This document shows positions 1 through 9,206 of a DNA stretch of 42,077 bases, piece after piece (position 1 is the stretch's first letter; every line of letters begins with the position of its first letter). Source of the DNA: Phaeoceros laevis (taxonomy: Eukaryota; Anthocerotophyta; Anthocerotopsida; Notothyladales). The stretch covers positions 1-42,077 of the forward strand of contig JBNGIQ010008896.1 in the NCBI GenBank assembly GCA_049999765.1, read 5' to 3'. The position numbers and the translations under genes were made by a program. Below the pieces are notes generated by a model. It worked only from the letters and a program-made list of their open reading frames with translations. It did no database searches and had not been told where the DNA came from.

Positions 1-7
1 ACCCTTT

Positions 8-781
8 ATGGGACCGTGTCAACCTCCTCAAATAGTCACACACACACACACCATTGCTCAGCCATACCATCCACGGAACCTTTCCACCTCCCCTCCAGTC
101 ACTGTTTCCTCTCCACTTGATCCTGGACCTCCTGCTTGGGCCCTCGAGCGAGGTAGCACCAGCACCATTTCTCCTCCTCCTCAGCAGACCTCGTCCTTTA
201 TCCCTGCCAGTATTGCCCACGATATCTCCTCCCTTGGCGCCCCCATTGCGGAAGATGTCAAGCAGCCACCGTTCTCTACTCCTGCCAGCGCCTTCCATGC
301 CACTTCAACCCTCGACGCCCTGAAGGAGGAGACTTCGACGGAGACCAAGTACGACTGGGCGGCAGCCCTCCTCCAAGAATGTTTGGACTGCCCTAGGCGC
401 GACATAGACAAGGTCCTGCAAAAACTCCCATCCCTCCGCTGCATGCAATCGTTTTACCACCGTCTGCTGCAGAACCCTACTCTCCTTGCGGCCACTTCCG
501 TACCTCCGAATGAGGGCAGCTCTCCCACCAGACCGCTCGAACTGCAGCAAGAGTTTCAGACAAAGAGTGTTTGGCGCATGAAGGAAGGCTTCACCCGCAG
601 GAGCTCCGCCATCAGTGCCATGCTAACCATCCTTCACGGTCAAGATGTTGCTGCCCTAAGGAGGTTGGCGCCCAAGTTGGACCACGCCACTCAACGTGAG
701 CTAGTCCGAGCCCTGGACTTCGAGGGTAAACTTGATGCTTTGAGATCACTAACCCATCAAGCACAGCTACTGTGTCTATAG
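8..781 (+). CDS. Unrecognised ORF, 257 codons, possibly part of a transposon-type protein
   Basis: This is an open frame of 257 codons at the left edge of the window. The first ~110 residues are low-complexity and rich in Ser, Thr and Pro. The remaining ~150 residues look helical and more protein-like, with a Cys pair in QECLDCPRRDID and a Leu-rich C-terminus ending in LLCL. I recognise no domain. The length is unusual for this otherwise stop-rich region, so it may be a real exon, or part of a gag-like or other mobile-element protein whose start or earlier exons lie outside the window. Nothing intact follows for several kilobases, which favours a fragment. Confidence 0.3.
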   Translation: MGPCQPPQIVTHTHTIAQPYHPRNLSTSPPVTVSSPLDPGPPAWALERGSTSTISPPPQQTSSFIPASIAHDISSLGAPIAEDVKQPPFSTPASAFHATSTLDALKEETSTETKYDWAAALLQECLDCPRRDIDKVLQKLPSLRCMQSFYHRLLQNPTLLAATSVPPNEGSSPTRPLELQQEFQTKSVWRMKEGFTRRSSAISAMLTILHGQDVAALRRLAPKLDHATQRELVRALDFEGKLDALRSLTHQAQLLCL

Positions 782-3394
782 GAGTACAGCGTGGTTTCGA
801 ATCATAGTCGGTGCATGATTGACTTTCAACTCTTGGCTTTGGAGTCCCTCGCAAATACACTCTGGGCCTAGGATCTGGATGTCCAAGATGGCATTACAGC
901 CCCACCTACCGCTCTGCATCTCCCTGTCGTACTGGTGGATGCCACAGGTTGCGTGGTTCAAAATAACTTTCTAACCTCTTTTCCTCTCTCATTCCCCATC
1001 CCAGAGCTTTTTGAGCAGATCTCCAAAGGCCTATGATCCGCCTCCTTGCAACTATACCCTTTGCATCTGGAGACACCTGGAGTATTCTGGCCAAGCTTAA
1101 AAAGCTTCATATCCTTGCTGCAGTGGTTGCTAACCTTAACCAAGCATGCACTCGCTTTCTAGTTACCCTTCGCAACCATCACCATGCAACATATCTCTGC
1201 TCCCTCCCCTTCTTGTCGTGCAAAACTATAGGACATCATCACCATTGCTTTCGCTTATGCTTCACCTACGTAGAAGCCCATGTACGGCCTAGTCAGGTTA
1301 CACCTCCCATCACTATATCCCCCCCCTTAATCCTGAGCAAGTCCTCGAAGGGCGAATTGACCACTTTTGCGATGATGCCATGGAAATTAACACTAAGTTA
1401 ATGAGCTTAGTATGGTAGATTAGTTAGTTAGTGGGTTTTTTGAGGGTACCCATACCCTCTACTCATGTATGGTTTATTGATATTTATAAAGTGCCAAAAT
1501 CGCTATTAAAAAAACTTACAAATTTGTATTACACATGTGTGTTGTTTAAATTTATGCGTAACTTGTTGCAGACTGCAATAAGAGTAAGGACATGGTACTT
1601 GAAGCTAGTACCTCTAAGCTTGCCGATATGGCAAATAGCTTGCCTCAAGCTCGCAATATACAGGTAAGAATTACCAAGTAATACATTATGCGATTCATAT
1701 GGCAACATGGTTGCAAATGATGCTGTCGATGTTTCTGGTAGCTGACATTTCTGGCAGATGTTTCTGGAAACACTCTAATCATGCTGGCTACTATACAAGC
1801 TAAAATACGTTTTTTGCCAACTCAGATTGACTGGCAGCTTTTCAATACATGAAATTATGATGTGCTGGCCGACTACCACAGCTGGCTGCCTCTAAGAAGG
1901 CCACATCATGCTGGCCAATGAGGCCATTAAGGTTTCCTCTGCCAGACCGGCACTTTCGATTTGTTTAAGCTTTTACAGGCGCACCCCTCCTTCAAACGAC
2001 GGGTCAGCATTTATCACTGAGTGTAGCCCCTGGCCTATATAAGCAGCATACTAGCCTAAGCACAGCCCAAGCGATCTCTCATTCTGTCTTTGCTACAACG
2101 CTCTTGTCCTCCTACCAGCTCTCCTTTGCTCCCAGTCTCTTCTATGCCCTCTTTGCCCTCAGTTTTGTTTTGGCGTCTCTGCTTGTTGCCAAGCTAGGCC
2201 CCTCCTTGCTTACATTACGTGAGACACCATTTTCAGTCTGTTCTGAGAACCCCTGGTTTTTTGAAGTGACAATTGAACTTGTATCCAGATGCCCTGCCCT
2301 TGTCACACCTTTCTTGCCTCGTCATATCCTCCTGGCCTTCAGTTCTGTGCACATTGTGTCCTCATTTCTAAGGCTTCCACTGTTTCCTACATACCACATT
2401 TGGGTGAACCTACTAGCTACTGATTTCCTTTTGCCCAAGTCTATAACTGGTTTCGCATCATCTTCTGTGACCAAACCGTCTCCTCTAATACCAAACCGGC
2501 CCCTCTGCTACCAAATCATCTCTTGTATCTGGCTACCCTCCCAGATGTTCAACTAGTTTTCTGCACAGCTGAATGCCAGTTGACTGGCAACAAACGCAGA
2601 GCCTTTCTGGTCATTTTGTGACTGAACAGTAGGGTTCCCTAGCTTTGCTAGCTGCCACACTTGTCCTTACACACAACATGAGTTCCTTCCGGCGCGAGGT
2701 CTTCAAGACATAAGGCTTTCAAGTCACACACGTTTTTTGAGAAGTGCAGCGCAGCCAGGATTTCCCAGCAATCACAGGAGGGGGTCAGGGTGGCTTACAA
2801 TGCTTTCTGCTTGCCTCTGTTGCCTACTACTGATGTTTTGCTTTCTTTTCGGTGGCTGGTAGATGTCCTGGCACATCATGAATGTCACTAACAATCTGTA
2901 TGAATTTTAGAATCTTGCACAAATCACGATTGGGGGAGGGTTTACCAAGAGCGCTTCCAGAAACCCTCTTCGATGAGCCCACTTGGTACTGATGAGGAGT
3001 GGGGGAGACATGGCTCACCCCCATGTGCCCATCGTGATGCTGTTAAGAAAAGTTGTGGGGTGTTGGTTTACATTCTACAGCTTCCTCTTTTTGCAAATGT
3101 AGGATGTCATGAAGCAGCAGACTTGATAAATGACTAAGTGTGCTGTCAAGTTGAACTATGCTGAGGTCGTCATGTCTCTTTTCTGTGCTCCAAATGCCTG
3201 CATAATGAAAAATGCGTCACATGCCTTCGCTACGAAATGTCTCCAAATGTGTAGTTTCGCAGCATCAAGTAGGACCAAGCTCACGGGCTCTGTACCTGGT
3301 CAGCCAGTAGATGCTGGAGTCTTGTTCGCATAGTTGCTGCATACCCTGTCCAGGTCGTGTCATAATAGCAGCCTGCATGTAGGCAGCTACATAC
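782..3394. other. Intergenic AT-rich DNA without a supported gene
   Basis: Only short, unconvincing frames occur here, for example near 1033-1401 and 2104-2556. The latter follows a TATA-like site but has a hydrophobic, low-information translation. The composition and lack of conserved protein signal fit old repeat sequence. I found no tRNA or other RNA gene here. Confidence 0.5.
2036..2043 (+). promoter_or_regulatory. TATA-box-like site, possible LTR or repeat promoter
   Basis: TATATAAG follows a moderately GC-rich stretch and is followed by a pyrimidine-rich leader. This is the layout of a Pol II core promoter or a retroelement LTR. No matching second LTR or downstream gene was found, so function is uncertain. 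Confidence 0.25.
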
Positions 3395-3688
3395 GTGAAG
3401 CATCATAGCTACGTTTCTCGCCAAGGACATTTACCGAACGCCCAGACCGGGCCACCTCAACGAAAACTGCTAGAATGGCAAACAGTATGCGAATCAGTAC
3501 CAGACGGTACATATACTAGACGAGCATCAAACTTGTTGTATCATCAAAAATCAAAAGACCAAGACTTGGCTGAAAATGATTTGTACCTGAAATTGCTGGT
3601 GCATTATTGCTATACTGGTCTTATCAAAAGAAAGGGTATGCTATCTCATGAAATGCTAATGCAGGCATTACAAGAAGTCTTGACCTGA
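3395..3688 (+). CDS. Unrecognised small ORF, 97 codons
   Basis: An ATG-initiated frame with a charged, globular-looking translation, including DQDLAENDLYLKLLVHYCY and MLSHEMLMQALQEVL. It is the only frame in this stretch that reads like folded protein rather than noise. It could be an exon of the same decayed family as the neighbours at 4.3 and 6.3 kb, or an independent fragment. No family is recognised and no splice context was established. Confidence 0.2.
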   Translation: MKHHSYVSRQGHLPNAQTGPPQRKLLEWQTVCESVPDGTYTRRASNLLYHQKSKDQDLAENDLYLKLLVHYCYTGLIKRKGMLSHEMLMQALQEVLT

Positions 3689-4315
3689 CTAAAGCACCAG
3701 CCATGAGTCTCATTCTTGGTTCAAGGCGGGTCCTTATCCAAGGCAATGTCGCAGTAGTAGTCCCTGTCAGATGTCAAGGACATACTGTATGTATGTATGA
3801 AATGCAAACACACACACATCAGGTTCGGTGATCAGGTACTCGTAGAATTTGGATAAAATACCGCTACCTAGTTTCATTTCTAAATGGCTTTGAGTCCATA
3901 CGGGGTATGTAACAAAGACTATGGCTAATATGAGATATGAGCAGTATGTGTGAACAGGGTCAAATCCTTATACGGGCACTTTTCCACATTCAATGTGCTA
4001 AGTGACGAAGAAAACGGCTTACATTCACCAATATGTGTACTGTAAAACGATTCCCAACAAAGCTGAGTGTATACATGAGGAATGAAGCATAACTAGAAAC
4101 TTTCTACAAGAAGGGTTGTGTCACCAATTCTCTGATCCCACTAAAAACTATCATTCAGAATGTATGTTCTGAAAGGACTCTGTATGTTGTTTGCTCGTTA
4201 CCTCAAATAACGAAATGTATATTGCTGAAGTTCTGATATCCCATGTGCAGGAGGTGACCTGCAAATTGGCCTTGCAGTAAGCTATCTACACAAACTTAAA
4301 AGGGAGTTTCGTTCA
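3689..4315. other. AT-rich intergenic stretch
   Basis: No gene, repeat array or RNA gene is visible here. Confidence 0.5.
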
Positions 4316-4609
4316 CTACAAATGATCAGAGCATTTCTTGCACAAATCAGGTGTGCATACAAAACCTGGCAGTCTAATTCCAAGTCTCCAACATGTTTCA
4401 CAATGTATACCGATTCTACGTACCACATAGTTGTTTATGTTCCTACTCTTCATTTTCGATTCACACACCCAACGTGCAAGGCAGGGAGAGTTTGCAAGAG
4501 CAGCCGTTGACTGGAGGGACATAAAAAAGAGCAACTTCTTGAAGAGTCTGTCTTTCTCATTTAGGTCAGCTAGAACTTGAGCAACAGTCCGAAATGAAGG
4601 ACCAGACAC
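4316..4609 (-). pseudogene. Decayed copy A of an unknown cysteine-rich protein family
   Basis: The minus-strand frame encodes FKKLLFFMSL, then PCLARWVCES, then a cysteine cluster, CETCW followed by CTPDLCKKC, and stops right after CSDHL. At that stop the related copy at 6335-6728 has a CAG codon and continues for another ~19 residues, so this copy appears truncated by a nonsense change. The spacing C-x2-C-x~14-C-x4-C-x2-C suggests a zinc-binding module. I do not recognise the family. Within PCLARW, five of the six codons match or differ synonymously between the copies and none changes the residue. This indicates that the family was once under protein-level selection. Confidence 0.5.
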
Positions 4610-6334
4610 TCCAGCATGGGTCTACTCACAGGGTCTCACAAAATTGCACAATGTTAGCTAAGAATGCATGCGGAAAAAGGTATGTAACATACCTGTGGGT
4701 CAGACTCTCAGCAACGTGCACATCAAGCAACTTTGACACAACCGAGCATAGGTTTCAGCAATCATTAAAACTGTATCATACAAGAAGCCACAAACTAACA
4801 CAAGTGTGATTGCATGTGGTCAGCAGGTTTGGAGAGCTTATATGCCATGCAGCAGCCATATGAGGTGAAGAGTTGACAATCAGTTCTTTCTCGTGGACAG
4901 TCTCTCATGGTGACTGGAAAGTGCATTGCCAGTGAAGCTTGTACCCGAGCAATGCCCAGGTGGCTTTTTCTAAATACTATATTCTAGCCCTTAGACGGGT
5001 TCTGATCAACACTAGCTGTTACCTTCATGAGACATGTAAGTTACACAATCAATCACTCGCCCAACTTTTGGTTTTTTACCTTTGCCCCACAACCTTCCTT
5101 TAATGTTGCCCAATTCCCCATACCGTCTCCTTTCCTGCTTTTTAAATACCATTGCATGCCTGATTAGGAAAATTCATGCTACTATGATTACCCCTGTGCC
5201 TGCCCTTTGTTTCTTCACAATTATTTAGAGTGCACCCTGTTTGTGGTAATGGGAGCTTAGTAAGAACCTTTTAAAACTAGTATTTCTTGCTGGAGTGGCG
5301 ATTTGTGGACTAAATCTACATTGACAAGGATCATGGTGATCCGCTATGAGATTGCCTTGCTCCAACATTTGGCTGGAACTACCTCTTCGTAAGCGAGGCC
5401 ACTGAATACACAGCTTTGTCTCTCTTTTGTGCGTTGAACTTGGTGTGCAAACTCCCCTTGGCTAGCGTTTGCATTGCTCCTGTCTCGAGCGACTACTACT
5501 TCGTTTTTTCAAGCCTGCCACCACCTGCTACCATGGCTGCTTCATCACACCACCACAGCTCACAAGGCTCATAGGACAATGAGCCCTTGGTACGTTAAAA
5601 ACTAGTCTCCTCCTACTGCTCCTTGCAATCTTTTCCAATGGGATTTCGCACCAAACCCTAAACCCTGCCTGCTGCTCCTATACGTAGTATGTTTATTCAG
5701 TAGGAAATGAGATACGAATTGATTGGCTAAATGGTTGAGTTACGCACTGGAAATGCACCCACACCTGATAACCTCTGCTCACCCCTTGTCTACTCACCCC
5801 TTGACTGGTCTGGGTTGCTGGAACACTTTATGCTGCTTGATCTTCCACTGCCTACACATATGTGGTCACGATGCCTCTTAGAATTGCTACAACGGTAAGG
5901 TTTTCTAACCAGTCAGAAAACCTGCGTGCTGTGAATGATGTCACCTGGACCTGGTCATGTCTGAATTGTCATGACCTTGTGCTCTTAACCTTGTACATAG
6001 TGTTTTTAGTCTACTTGTGGCACCAGGATCTACCGAACAAAGATGCATCGCCTTGTTTGGAGATCCTGTGGGCCAAGATCAACTTCCGGCATTGATGACA
6101 AAGTTGGAAGTTGTGACAGTTACCATGTCATTTGCCTTGATTGCTGCTGCATGAGGGAACCTGGTTGGTACTCTCCTTGTGCAGATTTTCCTAACCATTT
6201 GTGTCTTGGATAACTTTGTTGTGTTGTGTACTTGAACAATGGTTATCGATGCATCAGCCACCAATGTTATTCAGAGTTTCAAACCGATATACAATTTTTT
6301 TTGTTCACCTCCACTTGCCAGCTATGCTTGATGC
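4610..6334. other. Repeat-like intergenic DNA between the two decayed copies
   Basis: Stop-rich sequence with short frames only, such as 4594-4809 and 5862-6095, none with recognisable protein features. Short pyrimidine-rich runs around 5.4-5.6 kb resemble a retroelement leader, but no paired LTR, primer-binding site or pol sequence was identified. Confidence 0.4.
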
Positions 6335-6728
6335 TTGGACGCTGTACAAGACTTAGTGCTGAGCTGTGGACAGACCTGGCTACCGAACAACTCGTCCTTT
6401 AAGATAGCTGCACAAGTCCAGATTGAATTTTATGAGAGGGAAATGTGTTTCAAGAAAGTGTTGTTCTTAATGTCATTACGTGCTACTGCTACCCTCGCCA
6501 GCCATCCTTGCTTGGCTAGATGGGTTCGTGAATCCGAATTGAAGGAAGGGAATGCTTACATCAACCCATCACGATCTGGAGTCGGAATTCAATGTAAGAC
6601 ATGTTGGGAAGATTCATCTTGGCTTGCCTAGCTTTGTCTACACACCAACTTTGTGTGACACATGCTCCTCTCATTTGCAGCTGCTGAAACACAGATTTTT
6701 CAGAGATGTTTCAGAACAATATGTATGA
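6335..6728 (+). pseudogene. Decayed copy B of the unknown cysteine-rich protein family (frameshifted)
   Basis: The first frame (6335-6631) reads FKKVLFLMSL, PCLARWVRES and CKTCW, parallel to copy A on the opposite strand. About 22 of 32 aligned residues are identical in the best block. A one-base frame change near 6600-6625 ends it. The next frame resumes the homology as LPSFVYTPTLCDTCSSHL and runs to a TGA at 6726-6728. So the cysteine cluster is preserved in DNA but split between frames. This identifies a real, broken coding sequence of unknown function, probably dispersed by duplication or transposition. Confidence 0.5.
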
Positions 6729-7045
6729 GAAGTTTTCAGAACATGTATGAGATTTTCTCAGTTAGAAAATGTATGTTAATCCTGAATAGCAAGGCTTTGT
6801 TGCCACCAAGTGTCCTGGATGTAACCCATCACGGGCCCTGCACACAGCACATACAAATTTTTGAAGTTGTCTCTTTCTCATTCTAAGTTTATTAAAAGCG
6901 TCAACTTCTCGCTTTAGGGTTCCACGCTTACACTTCGAATGTAGCCTTTTATGCCGGATCTTTGCTGTCTCAATACAGGAGTGCCTAATCTGCCAAGTTT
7001 CTCATGAATACTATAGACTGGTCAACTTTTTTAGAGCAGCATGTA

Positions 7046-7175
7046 TGGGAATTTTTTCAGATTGTATAATACAAGACACGGGATTTTTTCAGATTGTATA
7101 ATACAAAACATGGGATTTTTTCAGATTGTATAATACAAGACATGGGATTTTTTCAGATTGTATAATACAAGACAC
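7046..7175 (+). repeat. 32-bp tandem repeat, four copies
   Basis: The unit is about GGGATTTTTTCAG followed by ATTGTATAATACAAGACAT. The ATTGTATA core starts at 7061, 7093, 7125 and 7157, an exact 32-bp period with only a few substitutions. Each unit contains a T-run followed by CAG, which resembles a 3' splice site. Confidence 0.9.
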
Positions 7176-8094
7176 AAGCATAGATTAAGATATGTAAGAT
7201 AGATAAACTGATCATCTATCTGAGTCTATCTAATATCATGGATGAAATTTGATCGGTTTGCTAAAAGGGTTTTGCAGGTACAGCGTTATTCTTTGAGAAT
7301 TTGGTACTATGTACAATGTTACACCCTTGACCTTTTTAAAAGACGAAGAAGATCATATTAGTGAAGTGTTCAAATTCATACTTTTGACCTGCAAAACCTA
7401 TGGAGAAAAAGGTCATAAACCTGATTAAAAGGTCAATTTTTACTAAGGCAAATCAAATATTAACACGTTACTGACCTGGAAAACCCGGGGCAAACAGGTC
7501 TGGGATGACTGTTTTCAAACCGGTCAATTTCCATCCATGCTTGTATCTGAGGGTGTTCACATCCATAGAACTATAAACTACTAACCTAAAGTCTTAATTT
7601 CTTAGAAAACCCAAATACCCAAATTACGTTCACACTCAAAACTTATATTTCAAAATTTTGACCTAACTACCTGCCGCCCGGATAGTGTTTCATGGGAGAG
7701 TTCATTTCCATATGACAGTCTTCACGGCCTGCATGGTGAGGCGCACCGCTCGCACGCTCGCGGGCACTTTGATGGCTTTGTGCGGTTCTTAGCGACGTGC
7801 ATTATTTGAAGTGCGCGTAGGAGAGATGGACATGGTGCAAGAGTGGAGAGCAAGGTTGGCTGGCTGCAGGTCGGCTACCTGCAGCATCTCACACAGCCAC
7901 TCCATGCGTTTCAGAAGTGGCCTGGGGGAAGTAGGGTGCCGGATACGTAACCGGCGGAAGTTAAGTTACGTTTCCGGCGTTAGCGGCACACTTTAGTGTC
8001 CGACAAAAAAATCGTTTTTTTGAGTAGAGTTAAGCCAGGTCACTTTTTTAGTACATGTAATGTGAAGGTTTCTAGAAGGGGTCAATAATAATAG
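7176..8094. other. AT-rich spacer without a supported gene
   Basis: No gene is seen. A short inverted pair, GGTTTTGCAGGT near 7268-7279 and ACCTGCAAAACC near 7386-7397, could form an imperfect hairpin. GACCTTTTT-type motifs recur. Composition rises in GC from about 7.7 kb, marking the transition into the gene island. Confidence 0.4.
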
Positions 8095-8277
8095 TCAAAC
8101 ATTATTCTTTTGCTCCACTATCCGGTAGATGCGAACGTGCCCTTTATCTATATATCCGTAGTCTTCGGACCCAGCAAACACCTGAAATAAAATACATAAT
8201 ACATCTATGGTCTGAAGAATGCTCACTACTTTCCAAGGTTCCTGCGCAGCTATCTGACTAGGGAGAGACAATGCCAT
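8095..8277 (-). CDS. Possible small two-exon gene or terminal exons of an unknown gene
   Basis: Read on the minus strand, ATG at 8275-8277 opens MALSLPSQIAAQEPWK. A good 3' splice site (TTTTATTTCAG) then precedes VFAGSEDYGYIDKGHVRIYR, and the frame closes at a stop at 8095. The same frame is open through the putative intron, so splicing is inferred from the acceptor and from the more protein-like second part. The spliced product would be ~44 residues. GSEDYGYIDKGHVRIYRI is loosely reminiscent of a beta-propeller strand, but I assign no family. It could be the 3' end of a longer gene. Confidence 0.25.
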   Translation of the reverse strand: MALSLPSQIAAQEPWKVVSILQTIDVLCILFQVFAGSEDYGYIDKGHVRIYRIVEQKNNV

Positions 8278-9206
8278 TGTGCCAAAAAGATTGTGAGAGC
8301 CCGGCTCCGCCCGGGCGGAATCTACTAAAATGACTCAATGGCGTGCTGAGTGAGAGTTTAGGAAGGATAGAGCATGATCAGGGAAGACACTTTTAGCACT
8401 GAAACTACCAAGGCAAACGGTCCATCCAAACACTACCCGAATAGATGGTTTGGTGTTAGGACATACGTCAAGGCCTACGGCAAAAGTAACACAAATGCCA
8501 CAAGTCAGAATCGTAGGTCCTCTCAGAAACCAGGCAGGCAGGGCTCTAGAACTTGAACGTAGTGCCGATGACCCCGTAAGGACACCTCCAGACCTCCAAT
8601 ACGCCTCTCAGAAACTTCACTCAGACACTGAAGGGACAGGTGCTTCATACAGAAAAGATGGACCACGCCTTAGACACGCCAAAGAATAGAATGCTTGGGC
8701 TCGGATATTTGAAGCCCACGACTGATGAAACCCTAGCCTACTCCAATAATGCAGCGCCGCAAGACCAGATTCTTCTAGATAGGCTACTTGTACAAGGCAA
8801 AAATTAAACAACTAATACCGTAATGCTGATTTTTGCCTTGACAGGTCACATGGTGCGAACTATACCCTAACTATGAGTCCGTTCGGGTCCATAAAAAGAT
8901 GATTAACGATGAAGCTCTGGGATTTACGGGGAAGGCACTAACTAAGCTATGCGTTTGATCCTACGGTGTCTTCAATGGTCAACGTACAGTGCGGATATGG
9001 TATAGTCTAGGAAGGCCCCGAGTGGTAGGCGTGGTTACTTGTTCTCGGACTGGTTCGCCTGCCGGAATGGTGGTCTCTCAAAGCAGGCGTAGGGGTACAG
9101 CCTTGCAGATGCCTGTGTGACATCGCTACATAGGCTATGCGAGGGAGTGGCCAGCCAGACACGGTGGTAACGCAAAGTAGGAGCATGTCGGAAATTTTCT
9201 ACAAAG
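8278..9206. other. HCF145 upstream region
   Basis: No gene is supported here. The stretch contains a GC-rich self-complementary motif (GCCCGGCTCCGCCCGGGC near 8299-8316) and a perfect 12-bp inverted repeat (8793-8804 with 8829-8840). It presumably includes the promoter and 5' UTR of the HCF145-like gene starting at 9207. No clear TATA box was seen. Confidence 0.4.
8793..8840. repeat. Perfect 12-bp inverted repeat (short hairpin)
   Basis: CAAGGCAAAAAT at 8793-8804 is exactly complementary to ATTTTTGCCTTG at 8829-8840, with a 24-nt loop. It could be a small foldback or the ends of a short insertion. Confidence 0.6.

Noticed and set aside
785-805. GGTTTCGAATC as a tRNA T-arm / B box
   Set aside because: No matching A box, anticodon stem or acceptor stem can be drawn around it.
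2104-2556. 150-codon frame downstream of the TATA-like site
   Set aside because: It has no ATG at the frame start, a hydrophobic Leu/Ser/Phe-rich translation typical of pyrimidine-rich DNA, and no family signal.
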